From the NCBI RefSeq assembly GCF_964340395.1, contig NC_135562.1:10237634-10270133 (forward strand): a DNA stretch of 32,500 nucleotides, read 5' to 3'. The position numbers and the translations under genes were made by a program. Each line of letters opens with the position of its first letter. Positions within the stretch are counted from its first letter, which is position 1. The notes below the pieces were generated by a model, which was not told the DNA's origin, did no database searches, and was given only the letters and a program-made list of their open reading frames with translations. This document shows positions 21,963 to 32,159 of this stretch, one piece after another. The DNA comes from Glandiceps talaboti. Its lineage: Eukaryota; Hemichordata; Enteropneusta; Spengelidae.

Positions 21963-22320
21963 TTTAAAGTGGTCATATGGACGAGAAAAATACGTATTTA
22001 TTTTGGATTTTTAATTTATAAAACAATTTTATCATGGCTTCCTACTTGAACAACCAACCTGAAACAACATTAACAAAGTCTGTGTTTGTGACTCAATACA
22101 CTGCAAACAGCTAAAAAATATGTAAAATATTTGCTATTTTACGTACAATAACAAACATTTTACACATTTGTTAACCTTTTGCAATGTATTGAGTTACAAA
22201 CACAGATTTTATCAATGTTGTTTCGCATTGATTTTTCAAGTAGGACGATATGACGAAATTGTTTTATAAATTAAAAATCCAAAATAAATGCGTAATCTTC
22301 ATCCATATGAGCAATTTAAA
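21963..22320. mobile_element. Foldback MITE with about 150-bp inverted arms
   Basis: The left arm starts TTTAAAGTGGTCATATGGA and includes ATTTATTTTGGATTTTTAAT, TTATAAAACAATTT, CCTACTTGAA, GAAACAACATT and GTGTTTGTGACTCAATACA. The right arm contains the complements in reverse order and ends ATCCATATGAGCAATTTAAA. About 60 bp of AT-rich loop separates them. No coding capacity. Confidence 0.88.
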
Positions 22321-22649
22321 ACAAAGATCGACCATCAGAAATGGGCAAATTATTTTGTTCATAATCTTTGACAATTTATTTTGCTTCCATGATTCCACAT
22401 AACAAATGTCAAAACAAATCAATCAAACTACAAATCTGTACTGAACAGATTAAATGAAATTGTTCATATTTCATCAGCTGATGACAATAATACTGAAACC
22501 ATTTATCTGACTGTACCTATTCAATTTACAATAGAACCATTCATACAGAATTATTTTAATTTCCTTGACTTTTTGAATACAGAGTACTTTTCTACCTTAT
22601 TAGTCTTTTTTTTTTGAGTCTCTACAATGGCTTCCTTTTTACGAATCAT
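22321..22649. other. Intronic DNA
   Basis: AT-rich; no gene supported. Confidence 0.4.
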
Positions 22650-23102
22650 GTACAATGAGCCGTTTTAATGTACAAAGTCCAGAATAGCCTGGCTGCAAAT
22701 TATCTCAATGATTTTAGAAGTATTCAAGAAGTGCATACTCATAATACATGTGCTGCAGCCAGAGATGAACTATACATTCCAAAACACAGAACATAGATTT
22801 CTAAGAAGAGTTTTTAGATATAATGGTGTTAAAATATGGAATGATTTAAGTATTAATGTCAAATCCTACATCACTCTCCAGTCTTTTAAACATAAATGTA
22901 AATTTCATCTTTTAGGAAATAATTAGTTTTGTAGTCGTCTTGTTGTTCTTCTGGCTTTTGCCATTTTACATCTTTCTGTGTTCATTTCATTGGTTTGTAT
23001 TTTTACTTCTTCATATTTTTAATGTATATTTTTAATTTTTATCTTGACACTGTGTGAAAAGAGCCTTTGGCTCATAATAAATAATAATAATAATAATAAT
23101 AC
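22650..23102 (+). mobile_element. 5'-truncated LINE: C-terminal reverse-transcriptase fragment and 3' tail
   Basis: Two plus-strand frames together resemble the C-terminal end of a non-LTR retrotransposon reverse-transcriptase protein: AANYLNDFRSIQEVHTHNT then AARDELYIPKHRT in one frame (about 22695-22795), and RFLRRVFRYNGVKIWNDLS then SFKHKCKFHLL in the next (to 22920). The F-YNG-KIWN-L...SF motif is typical of CR1/Jockey-like LINEs. A frameshift and stop near 22795 show that it is dead. The 3' UTR ends with a GAGCCTTTGGCTC hairpin and an (AAT)n tail (23081-23101). Confidence 0.82.
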
Positions 23103-23582
23103 AATGTGTCAATTTCATTATCTATTGGCGCTTTGTGTCAATTTCATTGTCTATAGGGTTGTTATGCTGTATCAATATCATTATCTATTGTGTTACTTTG
23201 TGTCAATTTCATTGTCTATAGGGTTGTTACGCTGTATCAATTTCATTATCTATTGTGTTACTTTGTGTCAATTTCATTATCTATAGGGTTGTTATACTGT
23301 ATCAATTTCATTATCTATTGTGTTACTTTGTGTCAATTTCATTGTCTTTAGGGTTGTTAAGCTGTATCGATTTCATTATCTATTGTGTTACTTTGTGTCA
23401 ATTTCATTATCTATAGGGTTGTTATACTGTATCAATTTCATTATCTATTGTGTTACTTTGTGTCAATTTCATTGTCTTTAGGGTTGTTACATTGTATCAA
23501 TTTCATTACCTATTTTTACTTTATGTAAATTTCATTGTCTATAGGGTTGTTACGCTGTATCAATTTCATTACCTATTTTTAC
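23103..23582. repeat. 65-bp minisatellite with dimeric internal structure, about 7 copies
   Basis: GGGTT anchors lie at 23156, 23221, 23286, 23351, 23416, 23481 and 23543, five intervals of exactly 65 and a last one of 62. Each unit is two diverged half-units sharing TGTRTCAATTTCATTRTCTAT. It directly abuts the LINE tail. Confidence 0.95.
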
Positions 23583-24648
23583 ATGGCATTATAGCACAAC
23601 TGTACAGTATTTAGAGTTTAAGTCATCCACACACACACACACACGCACGCACACACGCGCACACACAGGCAGACAGACAGACAGACATCACACCCATCAC
23701 ACTTACTACAGATATATCAACCTTAGAAGTAAAATTCATTAAATTATTATCACAATAACAATTAAAATTAATTATTAAAATTCATTATAAAATTCATTCT
23801 TTTTTCTTGAAGAACACTTGCATTACATTAGAAACATGATAAATATTGTATTTTTATATCAGCTTCTGATTCGTATGTATATAATACTGACACACAAAAT
23901 CCTCCCTCTGTGTGCACTTGGAACACTGACTGAAAACACATTTTGCATCAGGATGACTACTGCCCTCTACAGTTAGACAGTGGCAGTAGATATGATCTGT
24001 TTCTCTCTATATCCTGCTAATCTTGTTTGCACAGCTCAACTGCCGACTCAGAGAGCTGGGAAAAATGCCACAAACAAATACCTATGCTGAGAGAGCTGGA
24101 TGTAAATTATAGCATGTATTCAAAGTCTTATTTGCACCTTGCCTAAATGCAATACGGAGATGCAATACGGAGGACAACTCAATGTTGAATGGTTGAATAT
24201 AGTGAATGCTATTAATAGGAATGGAAACTTTCAAATCATAATCAGATTTACAAAGAAATGTACAAATATGCAAATAACTACATAAAACTGCACAATTGAC
24301 ACAAAATATGACAAACATGAAGAAATTGTGAAAAAGATGCAATTTACAAATACATTCTCATGAAAGGTTGTCATGGAAACATGAGGTCAGAGGTTATGGA
24401 GATTTCAGAGGTCAACAGGACTTGCCATGAAATAAGAGATCAGGGTTAAAAACAACACATGATTTGTCAGTGCAAAGCTGGTCAAAAGTTTGACCAACTA
24501 TTCGCGTCTTCGTTCAAATTTAAATTCCTTATGTGACAATGCTTCTCTGTTGCCAGTGCTAAATTTCTGACCCACCACTGGTTATATTATTTTGTTTAGT
24601 TGTCATTGCTATCCCAGTTGAATAAAATTGATGAAGAGAATTAAGTAC
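23583..24648. other. Intronic DNA with CA/CAGA tract
   Basis: A CA-rich tract followed by CAGA units (23627-23688) resembles the tail of the composite repeat at 3341-4375. The rest is AT-rich without a supported gene; a near-duplicate GCAATACGGAG pair lies at 24149-24172. Confidence 0.5.
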
Positions 24649-24711
24649 CTTCTATGTTTAGAGTACTTGCCACTGATATGACCACTGCCATCACAACCAG
24701 GTGTAGGGCAA
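24649..24711 (-). CDS. Myt1: MYT1-family gene, exon encoding first half of C2HC zinc finger 1
   Basis: This 63-bp exon encodes [20 protein letters not shown], the N-terminal two thirds of an NZF-type (MYT1-type) C2HC finger, with two zinc cysteines and two conserved histidines. The final cysteine is on the next exon (SAYGCP). The acceptor is CATTGTAG and the donor AAG|GTACTT; it starts with one base and ends with two bases of split codons. In this family the fingers bind AAGTT-containing DNA; here one isolated finger lies near the N-terminus, as in vertebrate MYT1 and MYT1L. The acceptor and the first 19 bases of this exon are the first unit of a 71-bp tandem array (24693-24905), so copies of this acceptor lie just upstream in the intron. 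Confidence 0.95.
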
Positions 24712-24905
24712 CTACAATGGAAGAAGACACAAACAAACACACTTATAGATTAGTGAAAAGTTGACAACCAGGTGTAGGGCAACTACAATGGAAGAAGACA
24801 CAAACAAACACACTTGCTGATTAGTGAAAAGTTGACAACCAGGTGTGGGGCAACTACAATGGAAGAAGACACAAACAAACACACTTATAGATTAGTGAAA
24901 AGTTC
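24693..24905. repeat. 71-bp tandem array (3 copies) overlapping the finger-1 splice acceptor
   Basis: Copies start at 24693, 24764 and 24835 (period 71). Each contains ACAACCAGGTGTAGGGCAAC followed by TACAATGG, that is, in transcript sense CCATTGTAG|TTGCCCTACACC (or the same with CCCCACACC): the acceptor and the first 19 bases of the finger-1 exon. Only the copy nearest to 24649 continues into the full exon. Confidence 0.95.
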
Positions 24906-24990
24906 ACAAAAATGGCGCAGGATGAATGTCACTAGAAATTACTGAAAAGTTGACAACAATGGCATAGGATGAATGTCACTAGAGAATGCT
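24902..24990. repeat. 47-bp tandem duplication (2 copies)
   Basis: GTTCACAAAAATGGCGCAGG... at 24902 and GTTGACAACAATGGCATAGG... at 24949, both followed by ATGAATGTCACTAGA. It shares the AAAAGTTGACAAC edge with the 71-bp array. Confidence 0.85.
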
Positions 24991-25192
<202 letters not shown>

Positions 25193-25318
25193 ATTTGTCT
25201 ATTTCCCATCTGTGACTGCCTGTTAATGTTTCGTTGTGTTTGATTGTGTACTTACAAATCTACCTAAGCTGACTATACTACATCTTTATTCTGATGAATT
25301 GATAAAGAGTTCACTTAC

Positions 25319-25343
25319 CCCGATATATCTTGTACTGGTTCAA
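25319..25343 (-). CDS. Myt1: MYT1-family gene, 25-bp microexon just before zinc finger 1
   Basis: This very short exon lies between TTTCTCACAG and the perfect donor GGG|GTAAGTG. It begins with two bases and ends with two bases of split codons. Joined to its neighbours it reads VEPVQDISG and runs directly into CPTPGC of finger 1, matching the position of the VEPAIQEL-like segment ahead of the first finger in vertebrate MYT1L. Because 25 is not a multiple of three, skipping it would shift the frame, so it should be constitutive in coding transcripts. It is too short to be found by ordinary gene prediction. Identification depends on phase agreement on both sides and on the conserved VEP motif. 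Confidence 0.88.
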
Positions 25344-26170
25344 CTGTGAGAAAGGAAAGGAAAATGAAAATGAGACATTTCAGATGACGTGAACAACTCA
25401 GGTAGATTTGACAAAGTTATCGACTCTGAAAAACACTTTCCACATTCACTGACACTGACACTGACAATGGTAAAAAAAGTTTTCAGCTAATAGTTACGAT
25501 ACCAGGATGTTTATTCCATATACAACATAAACATGGCATCCAATAAGGGGAACACGTTCTACAACAAGAAAATCATAGTACATAACTGCTATAGGACAAG
25601 AGCTACATACAGACTGTACAGTCCAAACAAGTCACGAACAATGCATACACTATTTATAAGGAACGACATCATTAGTCCTATGTAGGATGAAAAAAAGTTA
25701 TTCTTTTTAGTTTGGGGTGGGGGAGGGGGTGAACCATTTGATAAGTTCTCATCCAACAAAAACAATTTCACTTTTACTGTTTTTCATTATCAAATGGAAA
25801 TATTTCTAAAAATATTGTCAAATTGAGAAATGGAAGAATTTAATTTTCACTCTTGTAAATGCATGCACAAAAAGTGTCAATAAAAGAGCTATTTGTTCCT
25901 CACTACACACTAAATTTGTATTCATAGCACTATTTGAAATAGCATGCTATTTGAAATTGATTGTGCTGTCTGAAACAATTAGCAATTTGGGCCACTTTAG
26001 TTTGAAGAGAAGGTGGGGGTGGGGGTGGGGGTGGGTCTGATTACATTGAACTACTGATCGTGACCCTCACTCAGACATCCTGTCCCTGATTGAATAGGTG
26101 TACTGATGAGAGACTAGACATCATGGTAAACAAATAGTTTCATATAGTCATGGTAACAGTATCACCCTAC
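25344..26170. other. Intron with G-quadruplex-type run
   Basis: GGTGGGGGTGGGGGTGGGGG followed by TGGG at about 26012-26036 is a clear plus-strand G4 pattern; a weaker G-rich patch lies at 25716-25733. No gene supported. Confidence 0.6.
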
Positions 26171-26234
26171 CTGGTGGTCCCTTAGCTCGTGTTCTTTTCA
26201 GTTTTTTGTCATCATTTTCTCCCGCTACAGATTC
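26171..26234 (-). CDS. Myt1: MYT1-family gene, exon with conserved basic N-terminal motif
   Basis: This 64-bp exon (acceptor TTTTCCCAG, donor CCAG|GTAGGG) enters in phase 0 and leaves with one base of a split codon. It encodes ESVAGENDDKKLKRTRAKGPP. The segment RTRAKGPP, continued by VEP from the next exon, corresponds to the RTRSKG...VEP segment that precedes the first zinc finger at the N-terminus of vertebrate MYT1/MYT1L. That correspondence is from memory of the family. The KKLKRTRAK cluster could act as a basic nuclear-localisation signal. The exon has no ATG, so translation must start upstream, for example at the ATG near 27375. The junction with the 25-bp exon gives G+TT = Val in the right frame. 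Confidence 0.88.
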
Positions 26235-26383
26235 CTGGGAAAAGCATGATGTGGAAATACTTGTGTTATGTTCAATATTAAGTCAAAGTGCCAGACAACA
26301 TACCCCATGTCATAGTAATCAGACAACATAGCCCATGTCATAGTAATCATACAACATAATGTAAACCGAGATATTTTTGCCAC

Positions 26384-26725
26384 TAGAAAATTGTGTGATT
26401 ACTATCTGTACAACCCTCAACACTGAAGTAAAGCACTTTGTCTATGTGCCACACTAGTTTATAACATTCATATCAAGTGTAAAAGTAAACTCATTCAATT
26501 GCTTTAATTATAAGCCTAGTATTGCACTGCTAACATTGTTCATAGATTGATTACATTGAGAGACACCACATACTGGGCTGTTGGTTAAATTGAAACAGTA
26601 TACTTTTACACTTGGTATAGATGTTATAAATGATTGTGACAAATCATGCAAACATTTTACTTTAGTGTTACGAGTTGTAAATAGTTCTCAAAAGAAAATT
26701 TTCACAAATTACTGTCTGTATAGCA
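26384..26725. repeat. Imperfect foldback element, arms about 120-140 bp
   Basis: The left arm AACACTGAAGTAAAGCACTTTG...TTTATAACATTC...CAAGTGTAAAAGTAAACT is inverted in AGTATACTTTTACACTTGGT...GATGTTATAAATGATTGTGAC...TTTTACTTTAGTGTT. Outer parts (AAAATTGTGTGATTACTATC and the complement of GAGTTGTAAATAGTTCTC...CACAAATTACTG) also match loosely. Lies in the intron between 26171-26234 and 27367-27476. Confidence 0.75.
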
Positions 26726-27366
26726 TTGTCTATGTACAAAGAGGCATTTTAGTCACTCCTTATTTTTACACTTTTGTTTTCCACCAAAATAAGTGAAAAT
26801 AAGCAAAACTTTCCAGTAGTAACCAAAATACAGTAGGTTCAATTATGTGTATACATATTGGCTAATTGATAGAGGAATAGCGCCATTCTAATTGGTTTAT
26901 CAGCTAATTAATAGAAAAATTACTTTGTTTTCATTTGCCTAATTATTGATGGTTGACAGACAATTGTCGTCATTCCTATCGGCTAATTGATGAATCTGTA
27001 GGAGATACCCTGTACAACTGCCGACATTAGACCATGGACAAATGGAACCTGTTACAATCAGGGAACGTAAACAAATGAATTGGATTAATAACACTTGGCA
27101 CAGCAGGTTGGAAGTGCAGAGACTTGTACTACCATCAGTTGATAAGAACAGTTTTATGGCCTCTTTATGTGTACATGAAATGCCAGGGAACTGGAAATTT
27201 GTTTGTGAACGTGAACTACTATGTAAAGTCTCTGTACTTCCAAAATGCTGTGCCAAGTGTTATTAATCCAAATCTTTTGTTAACTTCCCCTATTTGTAAC
27301 AGTTTTCATTGTCCACAGTCTGATGTTGGCACATTTAGTGTGACATGTTTGTGTGTTTGTACTTAC
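26726..27366. other. Intronic DNA
   Basis: Repeated GGCTAATTGAT / TCAGCTAATTAAT motifs (about 26857-26990). ORFs on both strands at 26939-27266 show no domain and overlap each other antisense; I do not call them. Confidence 0.4.
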
Positions 27367-27476
27367 TCTACTCATATCTGGGGCTTCTTCTTTGATTGTC
27401 ACCTTACTCCCACTTGTTTCCTTTTTGTCTGGTGCACGACCACGGACCTTGGAATCTCCACTTACCCCCTCATCTT
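27367..27476 (-). CDS. Myt1: MYT1-family gene, most 5' exon recognised (acidic N-terminus with SUMO-type motif)
   Basis: This 110-bp exon has a pyrimidine-rich acceptor (TTTCTTGTCAG) and a consensus donor (AGA|GTAAGT). It enters with two bases of a split codon and leaves in phase 0, which fits the next exon. It encodes 36 full residues beginning DEGVSGDSK and ending KEEAPDMSR: charged, low in hydrophobics, with TIKEE, a match to the SUMO consensus (hydrophobic-K-x-E). An ATG three codons before the donor (27373-27375) could start a short N-terminus resembling vertebrate MYT1 proteins, which begin shortly before the RTRSKG motif. Because the frame stays open upstream, the start may instead lie in an earlier exon that I could not find. 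A second perfect donor sits inside the exon at 27460-27465. Exon status rests on splice sites and phase, not on protein similarity of this segment. Confidence 0.75.
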
Positions 27477-27557
27477 CTGACAAGAAACAAAAACACAAAT
27501 ACAGAATTAGATCAGTGTACAAGATTATCAACACTCTCGCTACTCAAGCAAAGCTTT

Positions 27558-27740
27558 CCTACCAAGGTCTGCAAAACCCTTATCTGATCCATAAAGGTTC
27601 TATCATGTCAATCAATCAATCAATCAATCGGAAAATTTATAGAGCGAATATATCTAATATGATGTAAAGTTCAGAGGTGCTGTACAGTTACACATTGAAA
27701 ACTTTCGTGAATAAGTCTGTTTTAAGGTTCTTTCTGAAGA
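27558..27740 (+). repeat. Two dispersed repeat fragments, including copy 2 of the (ATCA)n element
   Basis: CCAAGGTCTGCAAAACCC...CCATAAAGGTTCTATCAT resembles the end of the 14896-15242 repeat. It is followed by (TCAA)n and AAAATTTATAGAGC, TAAAGTTCAGAGGTG and TTTTAAGGTTCTT, matching 7195-7380. This lies upstream of the first recognised exon. Confidence 0.65.
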
Positions 27741-28099
27741 CATTGACTGTGGGTGCCCATCGAAGCTCAAGTGGCATTTCAAGTTTTAAAATATATTAGA
27801 AAATATTATTTTGTTTATTTTTGGAGAAAATAGTTCAACACTTCGCTCACCTGACGTTACGACAGTTTGTCAAATGGTATGAACACTTTGCTGAGACACT
27901 GACACATACGGTTTTATGAGCAGACAACATTAGAAGTAATTGGATATGAGATCCTTATCAAACTGGACCAATCATCCCCACTAAGTAACACAATAACAGT
28001 ACACACACATAGTCAGGTACTAAGACATACACAGCCCAACTGAAGTTTGATGAAGCCACACAACTTTACTCAATGTCTACGTTTATTTTTTATTTTTTT

Positions 28100-28154
<55 letters not shown>

Positions 28155-28959
28155 AAGTTGTGTGTGTACACGTATGTGTTGTTTATTTTGTGTTTTGTTT
28201 TTGTTGGTTTTTTTTGTTGGTTTTTGTTGGTTTTTTGTTTGTTTTTGTGTGTGTGTGTGTGTTGTTGTTTTTTGTTGTTTTTTTTTGGGGGGGGGTGGTT
28301 CAAAGTGTGCATGGGCATGATATGGCCAATCATTACACTGTGAGGGCGCTGTTCCCATATAATTACAATGAAGGTGTCGGATGTGGATTTGGCACTTGGT
28401 ATATATGATAAAGGTGCCTGCCTGATACAGAGAAATGTTTGTCAATTTTACCATAATCCCATTTATAGCTGCAGTCTATAACATTGGCAAATATTTTGAA
28501 CATTTGAGAAAATCTACGTCACAACAGATTCCTTCCGTTTGGTAACTTTGGTTTTAAAACTGAAGCAAAAAATACACAGGTTTCATAAACAGGAAACTTC
28601 TTAAAATTCACCTTAAATCTAAAACCATTTCCAGTACACTTTTTATTTGCAGATTTTCATCTATATTTAGAAATAAAAATGTTTTGTTGAAAATTTGAAG
28701 AATGACCTTTACGGCAAGTATAACATCTGAAATCAATATCGGTCCCTAGGTTATTTTATACTTTTACCAAATGTCAGATGATGGGTAACCCTCTTATTAC
28801 TAGACAGATAAATGTGATATCAACTAAAAATACTTTCACTGCCCACTCTTTTTTTTTTTTTTTTTTTTTTTACTGTCCATTTTCCTACAACACCGTGTGC
28901 ACATAATACAGCGGCTAGGTTGAGAAGTATTACTGCTATATTTCTATTCTAACACTTTG
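27741..28959. other. 5' intron or flank with simple repeats
   Basis: (GT)n at 28104-28152, GT/T-rich sequence to 28298 with a G-run (28287-28296), and a T-run at 28851-28870. The many ORFs over the GT tract are artefacts. I saw no convincing promoter or 5' exon. Confidence 0.6.
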
Positions 28960-29241
28960 ATAATTAAATTCAAACCAAACCATATGTTTAGACCTAATTT
29001 GCATACCACTGAAGGGATAAATACCCCTAAGAACGTTCTCACCAAATTTCAGCCCAATCTGCTCAGTAGTTTTGGAGTCAAAAGATTTTTGACCAAAAAT
29101 CACATTTTTTTTATCCATATCACACATCAGTGGTAAGATCATTTTGATTTGAACAATTTCCCAACTAGACACTCACGGTAATATACCCACCAAATATCAT
29201 GGCAATCGGTCCATTGGCTTTTGACTTTAAGTTGTTTACAC

Positions 29242-29322
<81 letters not shown>

Positions 29323-29400
29323 GCACACATGCACACACACACGCACACAAACACACACACATAAACAAACGCATCAACACATACACAGATATCCATACAC

Positions 29401-29463
<63 letters not shown>

Positions 29464-29515
29464 CTTTGCCATCCCTATAGCACTACTGAACCTAACAAGT
29501 TCAGTTGTGCTAATA
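28960..29515 (+). repeat. Composite interspersed repeat, copy 2, with (CA)n(CAGA)n tail
   Basis: The same block order as 3780-4375: TTTGCATACCACTGAAGGGA, AGAACGTTCTCACCAAATTTC, TTTTTGACCAAAAATCAC, CCAACTAGACACTCACGGTA, TTTAAGTTGTTTACAC, then (CA)n (29240-29321), mixed CA, (CAGA)n (29402-29462) and TATAGCACTACTGAACC with a TTCAG hairpin. A further end fragment (TTAGTTCAGTTGTGCTAAAA) is at 31413-31433. Confidence 0.8.
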
Positions 29516-30359
29516 GAACTAATACGCCACCATGCTGACATCAAATACACACATTACATCATGACGCTACCATATCTGCACCTCATTGCAGTCAGTTAAA
29601 TGATTTATTTCATTTGGATAATATGTCGCCAGAAACTGCGACCCTACTATTCTTAAAGTGTAACATGTGCAGTTCCTTATTAGTTTCTACATGGTTGCAT
29701 CAAACAGAGCCAGTGAACACTATTATGAAAAGGACAGTATGTACTACCACTCATTACTACATAATTAACCAATACAGAATTAGGAATACTAATTTACTCA
29801 AAGTTCTCAATTCAAATAAATATGATATACGGGTTGGTTCACATTACCATTATGACCTTACTGACAAATCTACTTAAATGACAAATAAATAATCTATACA
29901 TGACAGCCAAGTCATGCAAATCACAAAAATATGATAAAGACACCAAATATGTTGTGATTTGGATATCATTTTGGTGTATTTATGAACTTTGGCAATTAAA
30001 AATTTGATAAAATGGATGAAAGTAAGGCAGAGAAACTATTCAAAACATTTTGTTGGCCTTACTGCTTATTTTGTCATTTGCCATGTATAACAAAGTGATC
30101 AGTTTTAATACATCAGTTGACACTGGTGAATACAATATATTTCCTCTTTCGCTCTCAAACCATTAAGCCTTTACAATATCACATTCTAAATGCATTTAAC
30201 ATAAAATTACACTCCGCTTATTACTTTCGGGTTGCCATAGCAACCTCCAATTATACCACTGCTAAACACAGCCATTGTGAGGATATTTCCTTTCCAATCA
30301 TTGGATGTAAAATTGACAACAATACAGCTTCATGCACATGTAATGACATAGCCATGCTT
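29516..30359. other. 5' flank or intron DNA
   Basis: No gene supported. ORFs of 87-89 codons (29614-29877, 30117-30386) have no recognisable domain and AT-rich codon use. Confidence 0.4.
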
Positions 30360-30960
30360 GACTACATTGTAGTTAGAACTGCATAGCTAAAACTTACGTT
30401 TGGCTACATTGTAGCTAGAAATGATATATTTGGCTTCACTGTGGCTATAGCTTCTATAATTAACCACCTTGTAGCTAGAAGTCATAGTTTGCTACACTGT
30501 GGCTACATTACAACTGCTACACTTGGCTACATTGTAGAGAACTACTACACTATCTCTACAACTACTACACTTCACTGCCTTATAGTGAAAAACACTACTG
30601 TAACAGTGACATTACAGCTAGAACTGCTACACTTTGTTACATTGTAGTGAGAACTGCTACATCATAGCTAGAACTGTTACACTTACATGTAAGCTAAATT
30701 TGGCTACATTACAGTAATAACTTGGTTTTTTTTGATAAATAACACCTGGAACTGCAACATTTGGCTACATCATAGCTAACTTTGGCTACACTGTCACTAA
30801 CATTACTATATTTGGCTACGTCATAATAAGAACTGCTAAACTTTGCAACATTATAGCTTGTAGCAATTCTGCAATTGGCTACATTACAGCTGGACCTGTT
30901 ACAAGTGAGTATATATATGTAGATGTTACACCCAGCCATAACATATCTAGTATTAGTTTA
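30360..30960. repeat. Degenerate repeat of TTGGCTACATTGTAGCTAGAA-type units
   Basis: Many diverged copies of GGCTACATTGTAGCTAGAAC and TGCTACACTT with irregular spacing of roughly 30-40 bp. Each core (CTACAtTGTAG) is a small palindrome. ORFs across it are artefacts. Confidence 0.85.
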
Positions 30961-32159
30961 TTGGCTACACTTTATCACATGACTTTTCCAATGAGTTGTT
31001 CTATTGGTTTTGGTAGAAGTTTCCAACCAGATCAATAATTGAACACGTTACCATGACAACAATTGCTAGTCTTGTGATTGGCATAACTAAGTTATTCCTT
31101 TGATGAACACTTTACTTTGAGTTTCATCGGTGCCAAGTATCTGAAGTGAAATCTACCAACCCTGGAGGAATGAGGAATAGAACCCCTTGTGAAATGACAG
31201 GGTAATACAGGTAGATTTTACCTACTTACCACCCTTAACAATAAACACTGGCCTGGCAAGCAGTCACATAAAGTCATTCCTTAGTGAAACGATGTATGAC
31301 TATATATATACAATGTAAATTGTGTCTTGACTAAATCCATTCCCAACTAATAAAAAAATTCTCAGATTTTTAAAATTACGAATCAACTTCACATCATTCA
31401 CAAATGAACCATATTAGTTCAGTTGTGCTAAAAAAAGACAGGTTGAAAATTGTCTTTTAATGATTTTTGAAAAGAAATGTCAAGATCCATCAGATTCTAA
31501 TTCTGTGCTGACTTCAAAATAGTCTGGAATGACAGGTACAGTTAATACTGCTAAATCAATATAAAGATCTTCCAAACAAAGATCTCATCATTCTCAGGCC
31601 ATTGAGCCCTGTAATCTGAATTATTACTTTATATGTCAAAACCTTGACAACAGGAGAGCCCTGTAATCTGAATAATCTTAACAAAGAGCTGAAATCATGA
31701 CAACCACAAGCTGAATCCGAATATCTCTAACATTGACTTGTAACCATGACAACCGACAATGAAAACATAACCTTAATTTGCAACCAGCTGTTAGCTGTTA
31801 TCTCTCTGACTAGTGCAGTATAAAACATATTGGTCACCATATTGTATACACTAACCAACGTCCCTATAAAAAACTTGCATTAAAAACAAGGAAATAACAG
31901 AAACTTCCTCTCCCAAACTTGTCTGAAAATGAATTCATAAATGATTTTGAGATAGTTTTGGGTATTTCAATCAAATGTTGCTATTTATTTAGTCTAGGAG
32001 GTCCACTTGTTGATCTGTATACATAACTATTTTATTCTAAGAAAGGCAATTTTATGGCAAATTATGACACAAAATAGTGTAGTTGAGAAGATGAAAATTG
32101 ACAAACTTGTAACCTTTGGAAAATTTGGTAGATGTACTACCAACTGTGCCAAAAAGGAT
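30961..32159. other. Flank or intron DNA
   Basis: It contains fragments of two dispersed repeats (31200-31255, see 5730-5850; 31413-31433, see 29480-29515). A duplicated GAGCCCTGTAATCTGAAT lies at 31605-31672. No gene supported. Confidence 0.4.

Noticed and set aside
26939-27266. Overlapping plus and minus ORFs of 74-105 codons
   Set aside because: Mutually antisense, no domain, no consistent splice sites; probably chance.
28098-29340. Complementary (GT)n and (CA)n tracts that might pair, as around exon 5435-5542
   Set aside because: They lie upstream of the first recognised exon, so I cannot show that they are transcribed or flank an exon.
29139-29480. CA/GT-repeat ORFs (87-99 codons)
   Set aside because: Pure microsatellite translations.
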